From contig NZ_AKJN02000005.1 of NCBI RefSeq assembly GCF_000282315.2, positions 124,001 through 188,000 on the forward strand: DNA of 64,000 bases. The letters run 5' to 3'. Of this stretch, positions 14,419 through 23,918 are shown piece after piece. Each line of letters starts with the position of its first letter. Positions within the stretch are counted from its first letter, which is position 1. The position numbers were made by a program, and so were the translations under genes. The notes under the pieces are model-generated. The model saw only the letters and a program-made list of their open reading frames with translations, was not told the origin of the DNA and made no database searches. The DNA comes from Pseudomonas sp. GM41(2012) (GTDB lineage Bacteria; Pseudomonadota; Gammaproteobacteria; Pseudomonadales; Pseudomonadaceae).

Positions 14419-15480
14419 ATGAAGATGAATGTGTTGAGCAAAAAAAACGACTCACGTCGTCGTTTCTTTGGCCCATCGGTCCTCGCTTTCGCGCTGATGC
14501 AGTTAGGTGCCTTTGGTGCTGCCAATGCGCAAACCGCGACGCCAGAGCCAGTGGTGGCCAGCGCTGGCACCCTCAAGGCGGACTCCTTCGGCCCTCTTAA
14601 GCATGTCAACGCCGGGTTGCTGAACGTGGCCTACGCCGAAGTCGGCCCCGCCGATGGTCCGGTGGTGATTCTTCTGCACGGCTGGCCCTACGACATTCAT
14701 AGCTATAGCGAAGTGGCGCCCTTGTTGGCGGCCAAGGGTTACCGGGTGCTGATCCCGTATGCACGGGGCTACGGCGACACGCATTTCCTGTCCGACAAGA
14801 CGGTTCGCAACGGCCAGCCTGCCGCGTTGGCCAGTGACGTCATCGACTTTATGGATGCGCTCAAGATCAAGAAGGCGGTGCTCGGTGGCTACGACTGGGG
14901 CGCGCGCTCGGCGGACATCGTTTCGGCGCTCTGGCCGGAGCGGGTGGAGGCGCTGGTCTCGGTGAGCGGCTACCTCATCGGCAATCAGGCCGCCGGCAAG
15001 AATCCGTTGCCGCCCAAGGCCGAGCTGCAATGGTGGTACCAGTTCTACTTCGCGACCGAACGCGGCCAGGCCGGTTACGAAAAAAATCGTCACGACTTCG
15101 CCAGGTTGATCTGGGAGCTGGCCTCCCCGAAATGGACGTTCGACGACGCGACTTTCGACCGCAGCGCGGTGGCCCTGGACAACCCCGACCATGTGGCTAT
15201 TACGATCTTCAATTATCGCTGGCGGTTGGGCATGATTCAGGGCGAACCTCAATACGAAGCGCTGGAGCAGCGGCTGGCCAAGGCCCCGGTCATTACGGTG
15301 CCGACCATCACCATGGAAGGTGATGCCAACGGGGCGCCACATCCGGCTGCCGAGGATTATGCCAAGCGTTTCACCGGTAAATATGAGTACCGACTCATCA
15401 ACGGCGGCATCGGCCACAACTTGCCGCAGGAAGATCCGCAGGCTTTTGCCAAGGCGATCATTGATGCGGATCACCTATAA
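14419..15480 (+). CDS. Tat-exported alpha/beta hydrolase, epoxide hydrolase type
   Basis: 353 residues. The N-terminal SRRRFFG followed by a hydrophobic stretch to ANAQT is a twin-arginine signal. The catalytic fold starts at about residue 60: oxyanion HGWPYD at 87-92, nucleophile D159 in GGYDWGA (aspartate, as in epoxide hydrolases and haloalkane dehalogenases, not serine) and a late histidine in GGIGHNLPQE. The enzyme would form an ester on the aspartate and hydrolyse an epoxide or carbon-halogen bond in the periplasm. Tat export suggests that it folds before translocation. No partner genes; a REP pair follows. Confidence 0.82.
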   Translation: MKMNVLSKKNDSRRRFFGPSVLAFALMQLGAFGAANAQTATPEPVVASAGTLKADSFGPLKHVNAGLLNVAYAEVGPADGPVVILLHGWPYDIHSYSEVAPLLAAKGYRVLIPYARGYGDTHFLSDKTVRNGQPAALASDVIDFMDALKIKKAVLGGYDWGARSADIVSALWPERVEALVSVSGYLIGNQAAGKNPLPPKAELQWWYQFYFATERGQAGYEKNRHDFARLIWELASPKWTFDDATFDRSAVALDNPDHVAITIFNYRWRLGMIQGEPQYEALEQRLAKAPVITVPTITMEGDANGAPHPAAEDYAKRFTGKYEYRLINGGIGHNLPQEDPQAFAKAIIDADHL

Positions 15481-15483
15481 ACC

Positions 15484-15579
15484 ACTGTGGGAGCGAGCCT
15501 GCTCGCGAATGGCGGAGTGTCAGTCAACATTATGGTTGAATGACACACAGCTATCGCGAGCAGGCTCGCTCCCACAGGG
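15484..15579. repeat. REP pair (inverted)
   Basis: ACTGTGGGAGCGAGCCTGCTCG and its inverted copy about 45 bases later, between the convergent hydrolase and ppnN genes. Confidence 0.9.
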
Positions 15580-15596
15580 TTGTTTGATGGTGCCTG

Positions 15597-16970
15597 TTAC
15601 GCAACCACTTGATAACACGGCACATACGCCGCGCCACCTGGCAGTTTCATCCGGTGTTGGGCGACGAAGGCCTTTAGCAGTTGATCCAGCGGTTGCATCA
15701 CCGCCGCGTCGCCACGGATCTGGTACGGCCCGTGTTCTTCGATCAGGCGGATGCCCTTGTCCTTGACGTTGCCGGCGACGATGCCGGAGAACGCGCGGCG
15801 CAGGTTGGCGGCCAGTTCGTGGGCCGGCAGGTTGCGGCTCAGTTTCAGGTTGGCCATGTTTTCGTGGGTTGGATCGAACGGGCGCTGGAAGCCTTCGTCG
15901 ATCTTCAGCAGCCAGTTGAAATGGAACGCGTCATTGCGCTCGCGGCGGAACTGTTTGACCGCTTTCAGACCTTGAGTCATTTGACGCGCGACTTCAGCCG
16001 GGTCGTCGATGATGATCTCGTAGTGTTGCTTCGCAGCTTCACCCAGGGTGGCACCGACAAACGCATCCAGTTGCTCCAGATACGGCGCGGCATGTTTCGG
16101 TCCGGTGAGGACCACGGGGAAGGGCAGGCCTGCGTTGTCCGGGTGCATCAGGATGCCGAGCAAGTACAGGAACTCTTCGGCCGTGCCGGCGCCGCCCGGG
16201 AAAATGATGATGCCGTGGCCGACGCGGACGAAGGCTTCCAGACGTTTTTCGATGTCCGGCAGGATCACCAGTTCGTTGACGATCGGGTTGGGCGCTTCGG
16301 CGGCGATGATGCCCGGCTCGGTCAGGCCGAGGTAGCGGCCGCCGTGGATACGCTGTTTGGCGTGGGCGATGGTCGCGCCTTTCATCGGGCCTTTCATCAC
16401 GCCAGGACCGCAACCGGTGCAGATGTCGAGGCTGCGCAGGCCCAGTTCGTGGCCGACTTTCTTGGTGTATTTGTATTCTTCGGTGTTGATCGAGTGGCCG
16501 CCCCAGCACACCACGATCTTCGGTTCGACACCGGGGCGCAGGGTGCGGGCGTTGCGCAGCAGGTGGAATACGTAGTCGCTGATGCCCTGGGAGGTGCTCA
16601 GGTCGATGCGCTGGGCGTCGAGTTCGTTTTCGGTGTAGACGATGTCGCGCAGGGCGCTGAAGAGCATTTCCCGGGTGCTGGCGATCATTTCCCCATCGAC
16701 GAAGGCGTCGGCCGGGGCGTTCAGCAGTTCCAGGCGTACGCCACGGTCCTGCTGGTGAATGCGGATTTCGAAGTCCTTGTAGGCTTCGAGGATGGTTTTG
16801 GCGTTATCGACATGGGCGCCGGTATTGAGGATGGCCAGGGCGCACTGGCGGAACAAGGTGTAGGTGCTGCCGGATCCGGCTTCGCTCAGTTGCTGTACTT
16901 CACGTTGAGAAAGGGTTTCCAGGCTGCCTTTTGGGCTGACCGAGGCATTGATTACTTGTCGTTGGGTCAT
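15597..16970 (-). CDS. ppnN: Pyrimidine/purine nucleotide 5'-monophosphate nucleosidase PpnN (YgdH)
   Basis: 457 residues, the length of E. coli PpnN. The N-terminal domain (ASVSPKGSLETLSQREVQQL) is followed by the LOG-type nucleosidase domain with KIVVCWGGHSI, the glycine-rich GCGPGVMKGPMKGA, and the PGGAGTAEE signature near residue 260. The C-terminal domain is PpnN-specific. The enzyme hydrolyses nucleoside monophosphates to base and ribose 5-phosphate and is known to be stimulated by (p)ppGpp in E. coli. It stands alone here. Confidence 0.93.
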   Translation of the reverse strand: MTQRQVINASVSPKGSLETLSQREVQQLSEAGSGSTYTLFRQCALAILNTGAHVDNAKTILEAYKDFEIRIHQQDRGVRLELLNAPADAFVDGEMIASTREMLFSALRDIVYTENELDAQRIDLSTSQGISDYVFHLLRNARTLRPGVEPKIVVCWGGHSINTEEYKYTKKVGHELGLRSLDICTGCGPGVMKGPMKGATIAHAKQRIHGGRYLGLTEPGIIAAEAPNPIVNELVILPDIEKRLEAFVRVGHGIIIFPGGAGTAEEFLYLLGILMHPDNAGLPFPVVLTGPKHAAPYLEQLDAFVGATLGEAAKQHYEIIIDDPAEVARQMTQGLKAVKQFRRERNDAFHFNWLLKIDEGFQRPFDPTHENMANLKLSRNLPAHELAANLRRAFSGIVAGNVKDKGIRLIEEHGPYQIRGDAAVMQPLDQLLKAFVAQHRMKLPGGAAYVPCYQVVA

Positions 16971-17181
16971 TCAATGATCCTTAAAACGATGCCATTCATA
17001 CAGGCAAATGGCATCCGAATAGTATGTATCCATGAAAGAAGATGGCACGAACTGCGCTGTATCGCCATTTCCCCGTTTGACGATGAAAAGATGAAAAGGA
17101 GCCTCAGCATAGCTAAATCCCCTGCAGAGGCGATAATGCCCCGCAGCCTTTTTACCCATGCCCTGAAGGAACCCCGTCGCG

Positions 17182-17709
17182 ATGTTCGAAATCCAGCCGC
17201 AGAACCCCGAACGCTATCGAAGCCAGACGCGACGCAGCACGATAATCATAGCCTTGATTTTCCTGGCCCTGGCGATGGTGTTGTCCACCACGGCGGTGGC
17301 GCTGTTCGGCGAACCCGGTGGCGACAATCTGCGATTTAACGTCGGCGGCGTGTTTGTGTCGGTGCTGCTGATGGCAGCGCTGATGCGCGGCACATTCTGG
17401 ACCCAGCCATGGATGGCCCCGGCGGTTTACGGCTGGCGGCTCAAGCGCAGCCTGATGAGCATCACCAACGTCATGCATCAGGTGACGGCGGCGGTGGAGA
17501 AGGAGGATCCGACGGCCATGAAGCTACTGCGTTTCTACCATCTGGGGTTGAGCCAGATGCACGAGCTGGACGGCAACTCCAGTGATCACAGTCAATTGAC
17601 CCGCGAGATGGATCAGCACAAGGCGCAGATGGAAGCGCTGGGCATCGAGACTGATCAGATGCAATTGAATCCGGCATGGCTTGAGGCCGTGAAGCAGGCT
17701 TCGAAGTAA
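17182..17709 (+). CDS. DUF3087 inner-membrane protein
   Basis: 175 residues. Two membrane helices at about 22-43 (IIIALIFLALAMVLSTTAVALF) and 53-68, then a cytoplasmic helical part with KRSLMSITNVMHQV and EDPTAMKLLRFYHLGLSQMHELDGN, the conserved DUF3087 pattern. Start supported by GAAGGA upstream. Convergent with the LysR gene; a short GC hairpin lies at 17718-17738 between them. No function known. Confidence 0.8.
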   Translation: MFEIQPQNPERYRSQTRRSTIIIALIFLALAMVLSTTAVALFGEPGGDNLRFNVGGVFVSVLLMAALMRGTFWTQPWMAPAVYGWRLKRSLMSITNVMHQVTAAVEKEDPTAMKLLRFYHLGLSQMHELDGNSSDHSQLTREMDQHKAQMEALGIETDQMQLNPAWLEAVKQASK

Positions 17710-17775
17710 AAAACATTGGTGCGGGCGAAATCCGCACCCACGTTTTGGGCGTGGAAGACGGCGAGTTGCCCCTTC

Positions 17776-18729
17776 TTAGACCCGCAGGCGCAGGGTTTCA
17801 AACAGTTCCCGGTCTTCCTTTTTGGCCGAGCGGGCATGGCGTCGAATGACCTGCAACAGGCAGTCGGTAAAGCACTGCGCTGCATTGCTCAGGGAGCCAT
17901 TGCGGCGGGTCACGATACTCAGCTGCCGGGGTTCGAACTGCTCGGCCAGTTGCAGGGCAACCACCCGGCCGAGGAAGGGCGGGGCGACGCTCACGATGGA
18001 CGGGCCCCAGGTACACATGTCGGCCCGCTCGACCATCATTTGCAGGATGGCCAGCGAATGGGCCCGAACGATTCGGTTCTCATCGATCTGCGCACCGTGC
18101 TTCCAGAACAGCGCCTGCATCAGCCCGTCGTGTCCGTCCGGCGCGTAGTTCAGCGTCCAGTTCTGCTCCAGCAACTCATGGATTGACCGAGCGTCCTGCC
18201 GGACATGACCCTGGCGGACCAGCACCGACGTCTGGTAATCGAGCAAGGTTTCGCAGGCAAACTCCTGGGTCGATTGCGCCGGGTGCAACTGACCAATGGC
18301 AAAATCCATGCTGCCATCACGCAACAACGGCTGGGCTACGGCCATCAGGCTTTCGTACAGCTCCAGGCGGATTTCCGGCATGCGCTCGCGAAACGCCAGC
18401 ACCACCTCGGGCAAGAAGGTCAGGGCGATCCAGGGCGTAACCCCGACACACAGGCGCCCTTGGGCCTTGCCACGCATGTGATCGAGCTCGGTTTGTGCAT
18501 GTTCGAGTTGCTTGATCACCAGCCGGGCGTGGGTCAGCAATACTTTGCCGTATTCCGTGAAGTTCAGGCCGCTGGGGGTTCGAGTGAACAGCGGCAACTG
18601 CTGACTGGTTTCCAGTTCGCGCAGCGCTTTGGTCACGGCGGCCTGGGAGATGTCCAGCGAACGCGCGGCGGCGCGGATGCTGCCGGTTTCGGCGCTGGCA
18701 ATCAGTGCTTGTAATTGATGGAGTTTCAT
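17776..18729 (-). CDS. LysR-family regulator of the divergent amidohydrolase-ABC operon
   Basis: 317 residues: the helix-turn-helix is at 1-60 (MKLHQLQALIASAETGSIRAAARSLDISQAAVTKALRELE) and the effector domain at 90-300 (GRLCVGVTPWIALTFLPEVVLAFRERMPEI). Upstream in-frame ATGs exist but GGTGAGCAG sits just before MKLHQ. It is divergent from the amidohydrolase gene, with 121 bases between them, the usual LysR activator arrangement. The inducer is probably the acylated or amidated compound handled by that operon. Confidence 0.88.
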   Translation of the reverse strand: MKLHQLQALIASAETGSIRAAARSLDISQAAVTKALRELETSQQLPLFTRTPSGLNFTEYGKVLLTHARLVIKQLEHAQTELDHMRGKAQGRLCVGVTPWIALTFLPEVVLAFRERMPEIRLELYESLMAVAQPLLRDGSMDFAIGQLHPAQSTQEFACETLLDYQTSVLVRQGHVRQDARSIHELLEQNWTLNYAPDGHDGLMQALFWKHGAQIDENRIVRAHSLAILQMMVERADMCTWGPSIVSVAPPFLGRVVALQLAEQFEPRQLSIVTRRNGSLSNAAQCFTDCLLQVIRRHARSAKKEDRELFETLRLRV

Positions 18730-18850
18730 CTGCTCACCCTGGTGACAACTCATGGTTGTCATCATAACCAAACTGGGCCTCCCCAGCCCAGAGCCCGTTC
18801 CCTAAGATCCGACTCAGCAACCGCTCAGGTCTTATCGAAGGAATACAACA

Positions 18851-20020
18851 ATGATCGCCGACCCAGTCTTGCCGGGTATTGCAGCCATCCAAGAAGAAAT
18901 GATCGCGTTGCGCCACAGCATTCACGCGCACCCCGAGTTGGGTTTTGAAGAATTCGCCACCAGCGAGCGGGTTGCAGAATGTTTGACGCAGTGGGGGTTT
19001 GAGGTCAGCACTGGCGTGGGCAAGACCGGCGTCGTCGCCACCCTGAAAAATGGCGAGGGGCGGTCCATCGGTTTGCGCGCCGACATGGATGCACTGCCGA
19101 TTCAGGAAACCACCGGTTTGCCTTACGCCAGCCGAATCGACGGCGTCATGCATGCCTGCGGCCACGACGGCCATACGGCAACACTGCTCGCAGCCGCTAA
19201 ACACCTGGCGCAGACCCGGGCGTTCAACGGCACGGTGAATCTGATTTTTCAACCGGCCGAAGAAGGCCTGGGCGGTGCCCGGAAAATGCTCGAGGACGGC
19301 CTGCTCGAACGGTTCCCGTGTGATGCGATCTTCGCTATGCACAACGTACCGGGTTATCCCGTCGGGCATCTGGGGTTCTACAGTGGTCCGTTCATGGCGT
19401 CTGCCGATACGGTGAACATCAAAATCATCGGCAATGGCGGCCATGGCGCGGTGCCGCACAAGGCGGTCGACCCGGTGCTGGTCTGCTCCTCGATCGTGAT
19501 CGCCCTGCAAAGCATCGTCTCGCGCAACGTCAATCCGCAGGAAATGGCGATCATCACGGTGGGCTCCCTGCATGCCGGAAGCGCTTCGAACGTGATTCCG
19601 TCCAGCGCCGAGATGAGCCTGAGCGTGCGTGCCCTGACCCCCGAGATTCGCCACTTGCTCGAAGTCAGGATTACCGAATTGGTCAACGGTCAGGCGGCCA
19701 GTTTCGGCGCCCGGGCCCACATCGATTATCAGCATTGTCATCCGGTGTTGATTAACCATCCCGAGCACACCGCGTTTGCCCGTGAAGTCGCTCGCGACTG
19801 GCTGGGAGAAGGGCAACTGATCGACGACCTGCGGCCCTTCACCGCGAGTGAGGACTTTGCCTTTGTCTTGGAAAAATGCCCCGGCAGTTACCTGGTGATC
19901 GGCAACGGCGAGGGCGATAGCGGGTGTCTGCTGCACAACCCCGGCTATGACTTCAATGATGCCTGCCTGCCGATCGGTGCGAGCTACTGGGTCAAGTTGG
20001 TCGAGCGTTTTCTGGGTTGA
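18851..20020 (+). CDS. M20-family amidohydrolase (hippurate/N-acyl amino acid hydrolase type)
   Basis: 389 residues with the complete M20D metal set: RADMDALPIQE (about 78-88), MHACGHDGHTA with the metal-binding cysteine and histidines (about 100), and the catalytic PAEEG (about 137). The dimerisation domain follows (about 185-300), and the late EDFAFVLEKCPGSY and histidine complete the site. It removes acyl groups from N-acylated amino acids or related amides in the cytoplasm. First gene of an operon with a polar amino acid ABC transporter, so the substrate is likely imported intact and then hydrolysed. Confidence 0.88.
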   Translation: MIADPVLPGIAAIQEEMIALRHSIHAHPELGFEEFATSERVAECLTQWGFEVSTGVGKTGVVATLKNGEGRSIGLRADMDALPIQETTGLPYASRIDGVMHACGHDGHTATLLAAAKHLAQTRAFNGTVNLIFQPAEEGLGGARKMLEDGLLERFPCDAIFAMHNVPGYPVGHLGFYSGPFMASADTVNIKIIGNGGHGAVPHKAVDPVLVCSSIVIALQSIVSRNVNPQEMAIITVGSLHAGSASNVIPSSAEMSLSVRALTPEIRHLLEVRITELVNGQAASFGARAHIDYQHCHPVLINHPEHTAFAREVARDWLGEGQLIDDLRPFTASEDFAFVLEKCPGSYLVIGNGEGDSGCLLHNPGYDFNDACLPIGASYWVKLVERFLG

Positions 20021-20059
20021 GTCGCCGTATTTTCGTTGGGCCTGAGAGGAACAAAAATA

Positions 20060-20848
20060 ATGAACAAGATGATTGCGGCTGTTTCACTGGTGTTGTTGAC
20101 GGCCTCTGGTCTGGCCGGCGCGGCCGACTGGTCCGGCAAAGTCCTGAAACTGGGGGTCGACCCCACGTATCCACCGCTGGAATACAAGAACCAGGATGGC
20201 ACGCTGACCGGTTTCGGGGTCGACATCGCTGAAGCACTGTGTGCTGAACTGAAGGCCCGTTGCATTTGGGTTGAAAGCAGCTGGGACGGCATGATCCCGG
20301 CGCTGCTGGCGCGCAAGTTCGATGCGGTGGCGTCGTCGATGACCGTGACGCCCAAGCGCCTGGAACAGATTGCGTTCACCGACAAAGTCTCCAATGCGCC
20401 GGCCCGGTTGGTCGTCAAGCGTGGATCGGGCCTGCTGCCCACCCTCGAATCGCTCAAGGGCAAACGCATTGGCGTGGAGCAGGGTTCGACTCAGGAGGCG
20501 TTTGCCAAAGCCGTCTGGGGTAAGAAAGGCATCGACGTGCTCTCCTATCAAAATCAGGACCAGGTGTATGCGGACCTGGTGGTGGGCCGACTCGATGCCT
20601 CGTTGCAAGGGGCCATTCAAGCCAGTTACGGCTTCCTCAATACCGCGCAGGGCAAGGACTATGAATTTGCCGGCGCCACCCTGGATGACCCAGCCTTTTT
20701 CGGCGTCGGTGACGGCATCGGTTTGCGCAAGAGCGATGTCGAGTTACGCGAAGACTTGAACAAAGCCCTGGCAACGATTCTCGCCAATGGCACTTACGCG
20801 CGGATCAATAAAAAGTACTTCGATTTCGACGTCTACGGCGCGAAGTAA
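20060..20848 (+). CDS. Periplasmic polar amino acid-type binding protein
   Basis: 262 residues with a signal peptide (MNKMIAAVSLVLLTASGLAGA). It is a family 3 solute-binding protein of the lysine/arginine/ornithine or opine class: LKLGVDPTYPPLEYKNQDGTLTGFGVDIAEAL, WDGMIPALLARKFDAVASSMTVTPKR, and GKRIGVEQGSTQE. It delivers ligand to the two permeases that follow. Its own start at MNKMIAAV is preceded by GAGAGGAAC. Confidence 0.9.
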   Translation: MNKMIAAVSLVLLTASGLAGAADWSGKVLKLGVDPTYPPLEYKNQDGTLTGFGVDIAEALCAELKARCIWVESSWDGMIPALLARKFDAVASSMTVTPKRLEQIAFTDKVSNAPARLVVKRGSGLLPTLESLKGKRIGVEQGSTQEAFAKAVWGKKGIDVLSYQNQDQVYADLVVGRLDASLQGAIQASYGFLNTAQGKDYEFAGATLDDPAFFGVGDGIGLRKSDVELREDLNKALATILANGTYARINKKYFDFDVYGAK

Positions 20849-20870
20849 CGCCCCTTCGACCATTGAAACA

Positions 20871-20890
20871 GAGCGGTCGCCTGGCCGCTC
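20871..20890 (+). terminator. Intercistronic hairpin between binding protein and permease
   Basis: GAGCGG and CCGCTC form a 6-bp stem with an 8-base loop and no T run. Such hairpins commonly protect the binding-protein part of ABC operon mRNA, raising its level over the permeases. Weak by itself. Confidence 0.35.
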
Positions 20891-20940
20891 CATCGCAGCA
20901 TCCCCCTTCACCTCGACCTAATAAGAACAAGGAGAGTGAA

Positions 20941-21630
20941 ATGCTTCTGGAAGGCTTTGGCCCGCAGATTCTGCTGGGCACCCTGGCCACTATCAAACTG
21001 GCGTTGTGGTCATTGTTGATCGCGGTCCTGGCCGGGCTGCTCGGCGCCAGTTCCAAGTTGTCCTCCAACCGTTTGTTGCGAACGCTGGCCACCGGTTATA
21101 CGACGGTGATTCGCAGCATGCCGGACCTGGTGATCATGCTGTTGCTGTTCTTCAGCCTGCAAATGCTGCTCAACCGAATGACCGATTGGCTGGGCATCGC
21201 TCAGATCGACATTGACCCGTTTCTGGCCGGCGTCATCACCCTGGCCTTCATTTACGGGGCTTACTTTACCGAGACGTTTCGCGGCGCCTTCCAGGCGGTC
21301 CCGGCTGGCCAGATCGAAGCGGCAAGGGCCTACGGCATGACCCGTGGCAAAACCTTTCGCAAAATCCTGTTCCCGCAAATGCTCCGTCACGCACTGCCGG
21401 GCATTGGCAATAACTGGCAAGTGTTGATCAAGTCGACCGCGCTGGTATCGATCATCGGCCTGACCGATGTCATCAAAGCCACGCAGGATGCGGGTAAGGG
21501 CTCGATGCAGTTCTTCTATTTCACGCTGGTCGGCGGCCTGATCTACCTCGCCATCACCACGGTGTCCAACGTTGTCTTGATGTGGCTTGAGCACCGCTAT
21601 TCGGTGGGTGTCAGGAAGGCTGCGCTATGA
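20941..21630 (+). CDS. ABC transporter permease (HisQ/ArtQ type)
   Basis: 229 residues with about five membrane helices. The EAA loop reads EAARAYGMTRGKTFRKILFPQMLRHALPG, as in polar amino acid permeases. AAGGAGAG lies before ATG at MLLEGFGP. Its end overlaps the next permease start by four bases (ATGA). It forms the membrane channel with the next product. Confidence 0.9.
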   Translation: MLLEGFGPQILLGTLATIKLALWSLLIAVLAGLLGASSKLSSNRLLRTLATGYTTVIRSMPDLVIMLLLFFSLQMLLNRMTDWLGIAQIDIDPFLAGVITLAFIYGAYFTETFRGAFQAVPAGQIEAARAYGMTRGKTFRKILFPQMLRHALPGIGNNWQVLIKSTALVSIIGLTDVIKATQDAGKGSMQFFYFTLVGGLIYLAITTVSNVVLMWLEHRYSVGVRKAAL

Positions 21631-22340
21631 CCGGCATTCTCGAAAACTACTGGCAGGCGTATCTGTGGAGTGACGGGCCACACTTTTCCGGGTTGGCGGT
21701 GACCTTGTGGCTGCTGATTCTTTCGGTGGTGACGGGCTTCCTGCTCGCGGTGCCGTTGTCGATTGCCCGCGTCAGCCGCAACCCGCTGATCCGTCTGCCT
21801 GTCTGGTGCTACACCTACGTGTTTCGCGGCACCCCGTTGTACATCCAGCTGCTGTTTTTCTACACCGGGGTGTACAGCTTGCACGTGGTTCGTTCCCAGG
21901 ACTTTCTCAACGCGTTTTTCCGTGACGGGTTCAACTGCACGGTGCTGGCGTTCGCGCTCAATACCTGCGCCTACATGACCGAGATTTTCGCCGGTTCCAT
22001 CCGGGCGACTCCCCATGGCGAAATCGAGGCTGCCAGCGCCTACGGCATGAGCCGGTTCACCCTCTATCGCCGGATCATCCTGCCGTCGGCGTTGCGTCGG
22101 GCCCTGCCGTTTTTCAGCAATGAAGTGATTCTGATGCTGCATTCCACCTCGGTGGCATTTACCGCCACGGTCCCCGATTTGCTGAAGATTGCCCGGGACG
22201 TCAACTCGGCGACTTATGCATCCTTTGCCGCGTTCGGGATCGCCGGGGTGCTGTATGCCGGCAGCGCGTTTTTCCTGATCTGGCTGTTTCGTCGCGGCGA
22301 ACTGCATTGGCTCGGCTACCTCAAACCGCGGACGCACTGA
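21627..22340 (+). CDS. ABC transporter permease (HisM/ArtM type)
   Basis: 237 residues; a conserved early segment RGTPLYIQLLFFYTG and the EAA loop EIEAASAYGMSRFTLYRRIILPSALRRALP. The ATGA overlap with the previous gene indicates translational coupling. Partner channel subunit for the same importer. Confidence 0.9.
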   Translation: MTGILENYWQAYLWSDGPHFSGLAVTLWLLILSVVTGFLLAVPLSIARVSRNPLIRLPVWCYTYVFRGTPLYIQLLFFYTGVYSLHVVRSQDFLNAFFRDGFNCTVLAFALNTCAYMTEIFAGSIRATPHGEIEAASAYGMSRFTLYRRIILPSALRRALPFFSNEVILMLHSTSVAFTATVPDLLKIARDVNSATYASFAAFGIAGVLYAGSAFFLIWLFRRGELHWLGYLKPRTH

Positions 22341-22361
22341 CCCCTAACTGGACATGCTCGA

Positions 22362-23129
22362 ATGTATAAATTGATCGTTGAAAATGTGCATAAGAACTAC
22401 GGCAGCCATGAGGTATTGAAGGGTGTCTCACTCAAGGCCAGGGCGGGTGACGTGATCAGCATCATCGGCTCCTCGGGGTCGGGGAAAAGTACCTTCCTGC
22501 GCTGTATCAACCATCTCGAACAACCGTCCGCCGGGCGCATCATCGTCAATGCCGAAGAGCTGCTCACCCGCAAGAATTCGAGGGGGGATTTGTGTGCGGT
22601 TGACCCCGCGCAGTTGCAGGTCATGCGCAGCAAGCTGTCGATGGTGTTCCAGCACTTCAATCTGTGGAGCCACATGACGGTGCTGGAAAACATCATCGAG
22701 TGCCCGATGAGCGTGCTGGGTGTCAGCCGGGCGCAGGCTCTGGAACGGGCGCGGCACTACCTCGCCAAGGTGGGTTTGCCGGCAAAGGTCGAGACGCAGT
22801 ATCCGGTCCAGCTGTCCGGCGGCCAGCAACAGCGCGTGGCCATTGCGCGCGCGCTGGCCATGGAACCGCAAGTGATGCTGTTCGACGAACCGACCTCTGC
22901 GCTTGACCCCGAGCTGGTGGGCGAGGTGCTCAAGGTCATGCAGCAGTTGGCCGAAGAGGGGCGGACGATGGTGGTGGTCACCCATGAAATGGCGTTTGCC
23001 CGGCAGGTGTCGAACCATGTGATGTTTTTGCATCAGGGCCGGGTTGAAGAGCAAGGGGCACCGTCTACTGTTCTGGATAAGCCTGATAGCGAGCGGTTGC
23101 AGCAGTTTTTGGCGGGAAGCCTCAAGTAG
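22362..23129 (+). CDS. ABC transporter ATPase (HisP-type)
   Basis: 255 residues with Walker [10 protein letters not shown] (about 37-45), Q-loop MVFQHFNLW, signature LSGGQQQR, Walker [15 protein letters not shown] and the switch histidine in [10 protein letters not shown]. It closes the amidohydrolase/importer operon and energises uptake. A composite repeat with a REP pair follows immediately. Confidence 0.93.
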   Translation: MYKLIVENVHKNYGSHEVLKGVSLKARAGDVISIIGSSGSGKSTFLRCINHLEQPSAGRIIVNAEELLTRKNSRGDLCAVDPAQLQVMRSKLSMVFQHFNLWSHMTVLENIIECPMSVLGVSRAQALERARHYLAKVGLPAKVETQYPVQLSGGQQQRVAIARALAMEPQVMLFDEPTSALDPELVGEVLKVMQQLAEEGRTMVVVTHEMAFARQVSNHVMFLHQGRVEEQGAPSTVLDKPDSERLQQFLAGSLK

Positions 23130-23143
23130 CTTGTTTTTTGTGT

Positions 23144-23727
<584 letters not shown>

Positions 23728-23865
23728 CCCCCAACACCCCCAAGTGAACAGCATTACGCCGTTTGTCGAGACAGCCGTGCGAATACTTCTCGCGTAGATC
23801 AACCTATCGGGTGTTTGATGAGGCATAGTCGCCTGGCACCAGGCGGCTCATACCCGTCAGGGGTC

Positions 23866-23895
23866 AAAAAAAGGGCGAACGGGAAGATTCGCCCT
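23866..23895 (-). terminator. Leftward Rho-independent terminator before the diguanylate cyclase gene
   Basis: Stem AGGGCGAA/TTCGCCCT (23872-23895) with the A run on its left means that on the minus strand the hairpin is followed by seven T. It would stop leftward transcription coming through the cyclase gene. It lies 23 bases before the cyclase ATG. Confidence 0.6.
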
Positions 23896-23918
23896 GTGAT
23901 CAATATTCAGGGAGCGTC

